This document shows positions 11,835 through 24,301 of a DNA stretch of 64,000 bases, in pieces. The DNA comes from Loxodes magnus (Eukaryota > Ciliophora > Karyorelictea > Loxodida > Loxodidae): the NCBI GenBank assembly GCA_946699065.1, contig CAMPDV010000006.1:806001-870000 (forward strand), written 5' to 3'. The translations under genes and the position numbers were made by a program. Position 1 is the first letter of the stretch. The number at the start of each line of letters is the position of its first letter. Under the pieces are notes generated by a model. That model saw only the letters and a list, made by a program, of their open reading frames with translations, was not told where the DNA came from and ran no database searches.

Positions 11835-13796
11835 TCAAGAGCAATAAGGCGAAGCTAATACCCTTTGTCTATCAGAGTCTGGACATTTGTCTTCTAAGTT
11901 GAATAAGAGAATTATAGAATTGGTATCTATTGCAAGATCCTTTCTTACTTATTCCATTTCAGGATTTCTAGTTATAACTGCAAGAGTTCCCAAAGTGACA
12001 GCACCTACTTCTTCTGCATAAATTTGAGGATCTCTTTAATGTGGTTCCCAAAGCTTTTTAATGGCAATATTAGCCACATCATCACTAACTGTAATATATC
12101 CATAAGCTAGTTGCTTTAAAATCTCCCAAGCTGTTGACACTGGTTCATTATTAATCATAGACTTTAGCCTTGATTTTGATTCTTTTATGGGTTTGCCAGA
12201 CTCTTTCAATAATTCTTCGCTGTCAGCAGAATCAAAAATCAGAGAAGAATCCTTAGATTCTACGATTATAATCTTAGGTTGTTATCTATCTTCTAAAAAT
12301 TCTTTATGGAGCGAGTAATAATATAATGCACAAGAAGCGGCAAACCTTCCAGATCCTGCTTGAATGAAAATATGGGTAGGAATAACTTCAAGAGTATCAG
12401 ATTATTAATCTTAGAAGAAATGTTCTTTCATTTATTTGCTTATCTCTTAAAATAAGGAGGCATAGCATAAAATATTAATATGCTCATTTTCTTTCTATAA
12501 AACTAATAGCTGTTAAGGATTTTGGGACTTTAATAATTCCTTTTCTAATTTTTTATTTAGTTCCTTTGCATTTTCCTAGCAGGGTTAAAATGAAATACTT
12601 GTATTCTTATGTAGATTGGCTAGCTACTCCAATTCATTTTTTTTCTCCTAAGAAGTTTCTTGAGGTAGATAAATAATAGAACTTCTCCTTGTTCTAATAG
12701 CAGCATTAACCCACAAAGTATCCTCACTTTAATCATAAACTCCTACTAGTTAAACATCTTGATCATTTTGTATTCCTGCTTTCTTGAGTTATTCCAATTT
12801 CTCTTCACATAGCTTTTCTATTCCATACACAACAGCTACTGATTCAAAGTCTTTAACAAAGCTTAGATCCTTCACAATGATGTTTTTTAAAAATAATTAT
12901 CTTGATAATTATTTCAGTATATGAATATCTCCTACTTTCCAGAGTTGCTTTTCATTTAAATATTTGCTAGAGCTTTGAATTTTTTCCTAATTAACTAAGC
13001 AATTCTCGTTTATAATCGGGTTTTAAGGATTAAAATACTTATTTTTTTTCCATTGCACTGCCAGTTCTCCAGCTTTCGCGTAAAAGGCATATTCATTTTT
13101 AATCTTTTCATGAGCTGCTTACAAACCTTTAGGACATGTGAAGTCAAAGGGAATAGATTTTTTAAAGTTATTAAAAAAGATATCAGAGCTAATGAAATAC
13201 TCAAACTTGGGATTTAAGTGCTGCATCATTACTTTTCTTATATAATGATTTTTGTTTTCTTTCAAATTTTGAAGATCCAAAGTCGGACCTTTTTCCTTTT
13301 AATGGATCTAGATTGCTATGTTAACTAATGCTTCGTCGCAAATTTTTACCGCCATATCAATAAAGGTAAAAAGTCTAGGTTCTATAATTACTTAATTGAG
13401 ATGGAAATCAAGGTTGTCCCAGATTAGTTTAGTTTTTACGTCAATTTCTGAGTTACTCATGAATATAGCAGCTATAATAATTTATTCTCTCATATAGTTT
13501 TACTCTTGTTTGCTCTAACCTTATTGCTCTTCTGACTCCTTTTGAACTTTTTTAAAGCAATTGTAAAATGTTAATACATAACTATTTGACTCTCAGGTAG
13601 GAAGTTGAGCAAACTATAAAGATTTTAGCAGAATTGGCTCGCTTATCAGAGTTCCATTACCAAATTTTTTGAAAACTCTTTCGAGTGTAACTGCGTCTTT
13701 ATCTCAAAATCCAAGTTCCTTCTCAGCCAAATCCATCCATTTGTTTACGACTCCATAATCGTTCTTTTGCTCTCGCAAAGCACAAGTTTGCCCCAT
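11835..13796 (-). CDS. Diaminopropionate ammonia-lyase-like pseudoenzyme with EF-hand-like N-terminus
   Basis: A single exon of 653 residues. The C-terminal half matches diaminopropionate ammonia-lyase (YgeX/DpaL, PLP fold type II): IPTHIFIQAGSGRFAASCAL, NNEPVSTAWEILKQL, then EEVGAVTLGTLAVIT. The catalytic machinery is gone. Where the family has VKDESxRFGLNAFKxxGG with the PLP lysine, this protein reads VKDLSFVKDFESVAVVYG, with Ala at the lysine position. The phosphate-contacting TDGNHG loop is replaced by YDQSED. About 250 residues precede this domain; they begin MGQTC, an N-myristoylation/palmitoylation signal, and contain a segment resembling ciliate EF-hand proteins (DAVTLERVFKKFGNG). Two TGA codons (LGFWDKD, LPTWESN) read as Trp. 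I infer a membrane-anchored regulatory or binding protein rather than a lyase. Confidence 0.75.
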
Positions 13797-14681
13797 TATA
13801 CGTTTAATTTTCTAATTTCTTTAAAAATGTTAAATACAAAGTTATTAAAATGCTTAGAATAAATTAAACTTGACTACCTCTTCTTTACACAACTCTAACA
13901 ACTTTCCTATTTATTACTTTATTTCATTTTTGCTTCATTATTGCTTTTCTTCCAAATTGCAACTATTATATTAATTCTCTCTTAAGATACTCATTTTAAT
14001 TACAACTCTACTTATCTTATACTCTAATTCAGTGTAATACTTTGATTAAACATTATTAAAACTCTTTCTACAAAAGAGGTTTATATCTTAGTAAATACTT
14101 CTATACCTGCAAAATAATATAGTCCTTTATATTTCTATTATTAACTAAGGAAAACCTATTTCTGTAATTATATTTAATATATCAATTCTTCTTTTTAAAG
14201 TATATCTAAAATTTTAAAATAGCAGCTTATGAATTATGTAGTCACTACCTTTAGAATGAATATTTTATATTTGCTTCTATCTTCTCTAGTATTATAAGCA
14301 GTTCTTATATTATAATCATTTAATTTCTGAAAAGTTCATACAAACTAATTATTTTTATTTCCTAAATTAAGAAATAAAAGCAAAAGCTTACCCTTCATGT
14401 ATTCTTAATTAACTCTAATGCATTTCATTTATCTAGAAATGGATCAAGATTTTATATTAATCAGGTCTAAAAGAGTTTGCTGTAAAGCTTTATTTATGAA
14501 GATGAAGGGAATTATCTAAAGTGATATAGAGTTAGAAATAATATGAAGGTATATGGATTTTAATAATTAGCATGGTAAAAATTTGAATTAACTCTGAATC
14601 AAAGTTTTTGGTTGAATATTGCTATATCATAATAAAAATTTTAAACAACAACTTTAATAATTAATTATTAACTCTTTGGCT
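13797..14681. other. AT-rich spacer between minus-strand genes
   Basis: Roughly 0.9 kb upstream of the lyase-like gene and downstream of the small MGCCC gene. No coding frame or RNA is evident. It should hold the promoter of the lyase-like gene. Confidence 0.45.
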
Positions 14682-15002
14682 TCATTAAGATTTATCATCT
14701 CCAATCTCCTTGTTGGAATTTAGATCATCAGACTTATTGTTAATAAATTTAGCTTTCTTAACCACTTTAACTTAAGTAACTTATTCATGATATGTAATAT
14801 TTTATCGTGTGTAGTTTAGGTCAAGTCTTCCGTATATATCCTCTATAGTTTCTTATAAGTGTCTTTAACTAGCATTATTTTCCTAATCCTAAAATAATCA
14901 ACTTACTTAGCCCTAATTTTTCTTATTCAAACTCATATCTTCCTTCTAATAAGGAGTGTTTAAAAGGTTTTTATCTCTTTCTCTCATACAACAACAACCC
15001 AT
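14682..15002 (-). CDS. Small Gly2/poly-Cys (MGCCC) probably lipidated protein
   Basis: A protein of 100 residues after removal of an 18-nt intron at 14889-14906 (GTAAGTTG...TTTTAG on the minus strand), or 106 if the intron is retained, because it is a multiple of three and contains one TGA. It begins MGCCCMRERDK, which fits N-myristoylation on Gly2 and palmitoylation of Cys3-5. The rest is hydrophilic, with RHLQETIEDIYGRLDLNYTR, then a basic VKVVKKAKF and an acidic, Asn/Ser-rich end before TGA. There is no catalytic domain. By analogy with other dually acylated small proteins it probably sits on the inner face of the plasma or ciliary membrane as an adaptor. The family is not recognised. Confidence 0.65.
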
Positions 15003-16502
15003 TGAATATAATTATTTAAAAGATAAATTAGTCTTTCTAATTAATGCTACTAATTATCAAATCATACACTAACAAACTTTTATACTCTTTACTAGAATTC
15101 TATCACTTACTTCTATCATCTCTATATAAATATCTATTTTCCTAGGGACAAAAAATAGTCTTTAAAGGCTCTTATCTAAAGATGCCTTTAACTAATTTTG
15201 ATGGAAAAAAGTCTATGAATATGAGACTTAATATAAACTATATTGAATAAGTTGAATTAGTAAATAAAATAAGCAGTATCATATAAATTTATCTTGCATT
15301 TTATTAATTTAGCTTTAACTAACGTTGCTTTTTAATATCTTTATCTTTTCTCATGAACTAATATTATTACCAAGACTTTAGGTCTTGTTTAAGGATCATT
15401 TTAAATTATGCTATAACTATTGCACAGAACCTTTAACTTCCTTTTATTATTTTATTATAAAGTAAGCTAAATTATTCCTATCCTATTATAAACAAAGCTT
15501 TAATAATACTTTATTTCTAGGAATATCTTACTAATTCTCTTTTTTTAGGATAACAGTTAGAGTTTAATTTCTATTTATTTAGATAAGGAATTTGTTTGTT
15601 TAATTAGGTATAAAATCTTAAATTAAGGAATACTGTTTATTTAAATATGCCTTTGCTTATTACTAAATTGCTTTTGGACTGCTTATCAAGTTTCAAACAA
15701 TGTTCTTGTTCTGCTGCATTAAATATCTTCTACTATAATATCCGAATCAATGCTGAAATGTACAAACTTAGAGTTTCTGCAATTTATAATTGATGATGTT
15801 AACTAAAAAGCGTATAGAAGCAGTTTGATTATAAGATAGCAAGTAGAATTAATTATCTCAACATAACAGAAATATACATTATATCATTAATAAGCAAAGT
15901 GCTCTAACTGTATTATAACTATAATACCTTAGAAAGGTATAGCAATTATTTCTTGCTTCTATAAATTGAAGATTAATTATTATCTAAGTTTATAATATCT
16001 AATACTTTCTATATAACTGTTCATTTTAATGCCTATAGTTGTATGATGCCTTCATTTATATAGCCTTCTTTTTATAAATAAAGACATTAATTACTCTAAA
16101 AACTACTCCAAGTGACTTAAACAGCTCTATCTACAATGATATGAATGCTCAATTGCTTTTTAGATTCTTAAACTATTAGAGATACTGAATTCCCATATAC
16201 TTAGTATTAAAACACGAAATATAAAAGAAATTATTGATTAAAACTCTTGAACTCAGAATTAGAGATGAAGGCCTTATTAATATTACTAAGCAGAATATGA
16301 ATCTAATATTATGTAATTAGATATAAATATAATCTCCTAGTGTTAGTTAAACACTTTATTTAAGCTAGATAGATATAAATTAAATTAAAATAGCTATTAT
16401 ATTAATAAACTTTAGTCAGCATTCATAGTCATTAGGCTGAATTTACTAAATTTACATTTTAGATAGAATAAAATAACCAAACTGTTTTAATTATACTGAA
16501 AG
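15003..16502. other. AT-rich intergenic region
   Basis: About 1.5 kb upstream of the MGCCC gene and downstream of the next minus-strand gene. I see no coding frame, structured RNA or notable repeat. Confidence 0.45.
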
Positions 16503-17249
16503 TCAAAAAATAGGAAGGTCTTCCAATATTTCGACATGGCTTTGTTTTCCCTTTATCCATTCTCGCTTTATATTTTTCAGTATATCTCTAAGACCAGTAG
16601 ATGACATTAAATTAGGTTGTTCAATAAACTTTTAAATAAACTCATACTTATACAAAACATCCACATAGTTAAACACTTATTCAATCAAGTAATTCTCTGC
16701 TAACTCTTTTTGATCATTTCAAATCTTTTGCGTTCATACTATTTAAGCTTAGTTTAAGGAAGTTTCTCCAGGTTGGTAACATAAAGGTAGTTAATAATTG
16801 ATGATATAGGATAATATTACTTGCAGGTATTGCTCAAATTAGTGCATATGGATCTTTTCTTTAATATCTAAATCAATCTACTCAAATATTAATTTTAATT
16901 TATCAAAGAAATTAGGCTTTGAAAGGAAAAGGCCTATTAAATGTAAATCCTGAGCTTTGTAACTTTGTTAATCTTAGCTTCAATAATTGTCAAAGAAAAC
17001 CTTATACTTCGTAGATATATTAAGTTGCAAGATCTGAGACACTTTTCTAAACTGCTTTTCCGTTAATTTTTTCCCTTTTTTATACTTATTAAAAATTAAG
17101 TCGATTTATTAAGGAGAATGCTTACTGAATCCTATTTATCTCTCATATACCAATATTATTTTTTCTTCCTGAGATAAGAATAAACTATCAAATCGGGCAG
17201 TGCAAGAATTGCATCTAAAGTAATTTGAAAGGCTTTATTAGTTTCCCAT
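16503..17249 (-). CDS. EF-hand-like protein with N-myristoylation signal
   Basis: A single exon of 248 residues ending LEDLPIF before TGA. It starts MGNQQS, a good N-myristoylation context, followed by FRCNSCTARFDSLFLSQEE. The segment QIDLIFNKYKKGKKLTEKQF has the spacing of a degenerate EF-hand N-terminal half as in many ciliate calcineurin B or recoverin-like proteins, and KLKLIFEQIDLDIKEKIHMH looks like a second one. No intact DxDxDG calcium loop is visible, so calcium binding is doubtful. Three or more TGA codons (IVWTQKIW, DNYWSQ) read as Trp. It is divergent to the Gln-rich gene across 297 bases. Its role is unknown; a membrane-bound sensor or adaptor is the natural guess. Confidence 0.6.
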
Positions 17250-17546
17250 ATTCTAAAGTACTAAATAATTACTTTTATTATTTACATTTATTTCCTTACT
17301 TACCCTTATACTTCCTTCCTCTAATTACACTCTTGCTTATCCAAACTATTCCTAATTAACTTTATAAGAATTAATAATTATTCTTCTTCCTCTATTTAAA
17401 AAGACTTGCTTCTATGCAGACTTTAACTGGAAAGGTTAAAGGGAAATGAGTGAAAAATGTAAGGATTAAAGCTTAGAAAGTAGGAATAATAGCTTTTAAT
17501 TTTCTATTAGCCTTTTAAATTATCTGTTGATATTTATAATTGTTAA
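17250..17546. promoter_or_regulatory. Divergent promoter region
   Basis: A 297-base interval between the start of the EF-hand-like gene (minus) and the Gln/Lys-rich gene (plus). Both promoters must lie within it. Individual elements cannot be told apart from the AT-rich background. Confidence 0.4.
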
Positions 17547-19202
17547 ATGAGCGACTTAAACTAAGATCAAGCTTAATAACAATAGTAGGATTTTTAGACT
17601 TTGAACTAGATTGATTAGGAAAAATAGAATTTATAGAAGGGAAAAGGAGCAGAAAATTAGTCTAAAAAAAGGCTAGTCAAGAATCTTTCTAAAGCTACTT
17701 AATAAAAGATTAAAAACAAGTTATAGAAGAAAGTCTAAGTTAAGAGATAGTATAATAAGAAAGCTTAAGCTAATGTTACTGCCTAATAGCAATAGAATGA
17801 AGAGAATTAGCAAGAGGTTACAAATATGAAGAAGAGATAAAGAACTAATAAATCCAAGCTCTAATAAGATAAAAGATAATTAAACATTACTTCGGAGTAG
17901 AACTAAAGCCTCGAGTTGAGATCTAAGAAATAAATTCCAAAAAATTACAAATCTAAAGCTAAAACTCCTTCGAGAAACGTTAAAAATAAGAACAATTTAA
18001 AAGCAAAAGAAGCTTCTCCTTTGATTGAAGAAGATCCTCAATAAATTCTTGAATTGAAATCAGCTTCGTATTTAAACGAAGAAATTACTTAATAATAAAT
18101 GTTCTAAAATGTAGAAAATGCTGAAGAATAAAAATAAAATTAGAAAAATAGCAAGAAAGAACTTTCTGTAGATAGTCTAAATTAGGAGCAAATACTAAAA
18201 GTTAACTAAAAGTAAGTGAAAGATAAAAGTACATTAATACAAGAAACTATCAAAGAGCAACTATCTATTAGCGCATAACTAAAAGAAAGTATCCATTTCT
18301 CTTTAGATTCAAGCTAAACTATTAAGTAACCTGGAAAAGAATTTATATATTTAGTAAATTTTAAAGGAGATTCAACTAAAATTTTTGCTAGAAATATGGC
18401 ATAATCAATTATAAAGAAATTATAAATAAAGCAATCTGTTTAATTTAAGCCTAATACCCTTTCCAAATTGGAAATTGAAGAGTTAGAAATACTAAAGTGC
18501 TTAAATGAGGAAAATGATTAACTTTAAATCCAAACAACTTTAGAAAATGAAAAAAATAATATAAATATAAAAGAGACTTTAGAAGATATTACTTAAAGTG
18601 AAAAATCAATAGAAATTTAAAGCAGTTAGGCTAATCAATAAGAAGATATAAAGCAAATTGAGAAATAAACTTAAAAGGAGCAAATTGAATAAACTCCATA
18701 GTCTAAAATTAGTTAAGAAATCCCAAAGAAAAAGAAAAACCCTAGGCAAATTCATTGGCCCGTGTAAAATCAAGAGAAGAAAATTATCTCAAGTGATAGC
18801 AATAACAAGTTAGGAATTAAAAGTTTAGAATAAATTAAAAAGGAAAAAGCTATGAAAATGTAACAGAATTAGTAAGAATTACCTTAATTGTAAAAGAAAA
18901 ATGTACAAGATGCTTCTGGATCTAAAAAAGAATCTTAAGAAAATACAAAAGTTTAATCTTAGCCTTACAAAAAATAAAAGGTTGAACAGTTCTAGCAGTA
19001 AGATCTTTCATGGGATGGGTTTCCAAATTTATCAGAAGATTAGAAGGAAATAATTTTAAAAATAGAATAAAAACTGCAAGATGAAAATAAATTTGACCAA
19101 GTACTTTAGATTCTTGAATAAAAGTACACGAGCAAAATCTAAAAGGGAGCATTAGATATAGAGAAATTTTTACCCACAGAATATAAGGTAAGTTGCTAAT
19201 GA
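17547..19202 (+). CDS. Gln/Lys-rich low-complexity protein, probably nuclear
   Basis: An uninterrupted frame of 551 residues, made almost entirely of Gln, Lys, Glu, Ser and Asn; many Gln codons are TAA or TAG. Near the N-terminus is a strongly basic stretch (SKKRLVKNLSKATQQKIKNK, continuing to residue 75) that could act as a nuclear or nucleolar localisation signal or bind nucleic acid. The middle holds a short more ordered patch (GKEFIYLVNFKGDSTKIFAR). Near the C-terminus DLSWDGFPNLSEDQKEIILK begins a compact helical segment that looks like the only folded domain. It contains no internal TGA. The last codons are TAA TGA, so termination is secure whichever is used. No family is recognised. 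Confidence 0.7.
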
Positions 19203-19816
19203 AGAATTAAGTTCCTCTAGATAACTTTATTTAAGTTTGTAAATAGCATTTCGAAAGTAAAGAAAATAGCCAAAGTCAAGATTATAAGAATAATTAGTTA
19301 TTGCAGAACATTCTTAATTTATGATCCATAATTTAATCAAATAATTCCATTAAATATTAATAAAGCTAAAATTGATTTTTATGATTTTAAATAAAAGTAC
19401 TAAAGATTAAATTAAATATTCAATTTAAAATCATTTATCATAATTTCCTCAAAAGTATCTTTAAATTATTAAAGTTATTTCTTAATTAGTAATAAAGAAT
19501 TTTCAATATCTTATAACATAAAATATCTTATATAGCCTAATTTTTAGTAAAAACGTTATCTTATTTTCAGATGGATTGTATTAAGATATGCACTTATTAT
19601 TAAATAAATTAGCAAGATAAGATTAGAAATTTATGAAGCTATTATTATATTTAGAACTTTAGCATGATAACTTTGAATTATAAATACGAACTGCTTTTAA
19701 GCTTTAATAATATTATAAATTAATTAATGAGAGACTTTTAAGTGAATAATTTTGGTAGTTAGTAATAAGGAATCTTTAATTCTAAAATAGGTTTAAGTTT
19801 AGAAAATATTTTTTTA
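19203..19816. other. Convergent intergenic region
   Basis: About 0.6 kb between the stop codons of the Gln/Lys-rich gene and the casein kinase 2 gene, so it holds only 3' untranslated sequence and terminators. Nothing distinctive is seen. Confidence 0.5.
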
Positions 19817-20890
<1,074 letters not shown>

Positions 20891-23800
20891 CTTTACTTTA
20901 AAATTATTTATTTCCTTTATTTCGTTATTTGATTAAAAACATGCCAATAATAATAGATCCTTATCTTCAAACCTTTATCTATTCTACCTCTACATATTTC
21001 AATAAATTGTACGCTATTAATCTATTCTCAAGCTCTCAACTCAATAGATCAATAATTTAATCATATCTCATCTCTTTATTGTAGCTTAACTTATTTATTT
21101 CAGAGAGTAAAGCAGAAAGGAGAGAAGTCTAATAATATAAGCAGATGTATGCGTTCTAAGCAAAAATAGAGCAGAGTAGTATTTATATATTTAAATAAGC
21201 TAAATTTGTATTCCTAAGTAAAGATACTTAACTAATGGACTGTTTATAAGTTTAAATTTAGTCATTATTAGTTACATCAATGAAATTCTAAGATACCAAG
21301 TCTTTTAGGCCATCTATTTTATTTGTCAATGCAAAGACGATGAACAAAAGTTTAAAATGCTACTATAAAAAATAACTTAGAATAAGATAGTTCTTGCTTG
21401 GATAATATTAAGAAATAGATAAATTAGTAAAATGCTAAGATAAATCTAATTATAGTATCAAGAAAAGGATACAATCTTAAATGAACAATATAAGAAGGAT
21501 TTAAGCCAGCTCTATCATTTAGCAAGCTAAATAATTATTTACTTAAGTATTGTCTATAATTATATACCTTTGTTCCATTAAAAAGTTATTGGAAATAAGA
21601 ATTATCTATAGCTATTATAAAGAAATAAACTATCAGTTGCTGTATGAAATTAGAAAGGAAACATTGCAGATTTGATATTCTCTTACTAGAATGAAAATTG
21701 TGATTTATCAACTATATATTAAGTAGGAAAGACTAAATTTTATCATCACTTCCAAAAAAGAAAGGTTTTAGTTAAAGATTAAATCTTGAAATATATACTT
21801 TAGTCTATCAAATCTAGAGATCATGAATAAATAAAGTTTCAAGTGTCTTAATTTGAAATTTGCGATAAATAAAGACAATAGAAAGAAATCAATCTCTTAA
21901 ATGAATATTAGCAACAAATTTATAGAGTAGATCTAAAAATTAATATATTTCTAAATACTTTCCATTAGCAAACCTATAATTAAAAATTCTAAAATAATTA
22001 TAAATTAAAATAATAATTATGCATAAAGCTTGATGAATAGGAATTAAAGTAGATATACCTTTAACTTATTATATAATCCATCTAAGTATAAATAATAAAG
22101 CTTAGTAGCTATAGATTTCATCTTAATTTTCGTAATTCTTAAAAGATCTTGCAAGCTATTTAAAGTATATATTAGTATAATATTTAGCTAGCTTAAGGGA
22201 TTTTAATACTGGATAAATATTTTTTAATATTTATAGAAAAATCCAGTTCCAGGAGCAAAACGGTTAGTTTAATTTCTATTTTTATAGTTGAAGATAACGA
22301 TTTTTTAATTATGCTTCAATTAGAAGAGCTAGATTATGATTTAATTTAAACGAAAGTTTACTCTTAGTAAATTTACCAAAATTCTAGATATAATTGAGAA
22401 CAAATTCTAGCTTTTAGCATTTTCTCTATGTATTGACCTAAAAAAACTAAAATTAGCTACTAAAGATATAAATGCATTATATAATCATTTATTTTTTCCT
22501 ATTTAATGAGCAATTTTTATAAGATTCAAGTTGGATTGTTAGATTAATAAAAAAGCCGAAATAATGAGTTCATATAAAGCAAAAATTATCACTATAAGAG
22601 CCAAGATTCTAATTAGAGTGAATAAGATAAATAGTCTAAGAAAGATACTTCAAAATATTTTTACATATATGAGAAAAATCTATGAAATTAGCAAAAAAAT
22701 TCCAATAAAATCATAAAAATTATTAAAAAGCTTAATTATATTTAGAATATTAAGTGTAAACAAAATAAAGAAATATAAATAACAAAAAGAATGAACTTTT
22801 AAATTTGGAGTATTAATAGAATGGCATAATCATAAGAGCCTTAATAATGACAAGTAACTAGAATCTGAACTAGTTAATTATTTAATTTTCATAATAATTT
22901 TTATTTTTATAAGCGATAAATATAATAATTTCCCTTAATCTAGAGGGTTGAATTCATAAAAAAATTTCAATTTAATTGAGGCTATAAAAGTTATTAGGTA
23001 ATTCTATTAAAAGGAAACAAGTATAATATGAAAATTATATTTGAATATTAGGATTAAGCTAAGGAAAACAAGTAAAGCAAAGAAATTTAGTAATTAATTT
23101 AAAAATATAGTTGATATGATAGATTTTAAATAATATTAGAAAGATATTCTACAAGCTAATCATAGCATAATAGTAAATTGTATTAGTTCTTTTAAATAAG
23201 GTGTCTGATAACTAACTGCACATTAAAGTTTTAATGCAAGCTTTCCATCTAATTTTTCTAGCTATTATTTAACTTAGATTTTCTATTTTATGACTTCTTT
23301 ATGATAAATTTCTTGCCATATTTATGAGAGTAAGCTAATGAAATTATTAAAATTCAAGTTAATATGAAGTTATCATAATAAAAAATGAGTGACATACATT
23401 TCATTCAAAAGCATCTACTAAGTAAAATGAATAGAAGGTTTGAAAGCAAACAAATAAACTCCATTCACATAGAAAATTAAGTAGATGAATATAGCTTAAC
23501 TTTATAAATCTATCCTTTATCAAGCTTGCAAATTTTAGTTATCCTATTTCTTTAAAACAGTTTGAAGATTAAATTAACCTGTTCTAAGATATCGATTATT
23601 AAAGATGCACTAATAAATGCATCTTTGATAAAATATTAGTTGTGATATCTAACTACAATACATAGGATAAATTAATATTACTTCTATATCTTATATTAAC
23701 CCTTGCTAAAGTGATTACATTACAAAGCAATAACTTTAGATTGAAGGTGATAAATATTTCTAGAGATAAAGTTATAAAAAGAAGCATTAAAAACCTTATA

Positions 23801-24301
23801 AGAGGTAAGCTTGGCAACTTTTATGAAGATTATTGAATTGTAGTATGAAGATTAAAGTCTAATTTTTGAGTATAATAAAGTTTAAATTGAGTATTAGAGC
23901 ATTTAAATTTTTATTTCTATCAAATAATTAAGATATTGCAATCTATCAAGTATTTTATACTCTTTAAAAGAAAAAGTATTAATAAACATTTATTTTAATT
24001 TAGCCTTAAATCTCGCTTTTGATTCAAAGACTAGTTAGGTACAAATTTAATCTAATTCTATGAACTAGGCCACAAAATTTATTAGACTGAAGTTTTTGAT
24101 TTAAAACGTAATGAAGGTAGAAGTTAAACTTAGAGGATTTGAGAAAAATGATAGAAAATATAAGAAATAAGGAAGCTTTATAAGAAGAGAATAGTAGATT
24201 AAGTTTAATAGTGATTTAAACTATAAATCTTATAACTATTAAAATGAATTTAAATAAAGGACTATAAAGGCTTCTTTAATACAACCATTTTTATAATTTT
24301 A
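20891..24301. other. Long AT-rich intergenic region
   Basis: About 3.4 kb between the divergently transcribed CK2 alpha and Ca2+-ATPase genes. I found no coding frame with gene-like composition. A short perfect inverted repeat (aaagatgca / tgcatcttt) lies near 23.6 kb. Promoters of both flanking genes are presumably at the ends. Confidence 0.45.
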
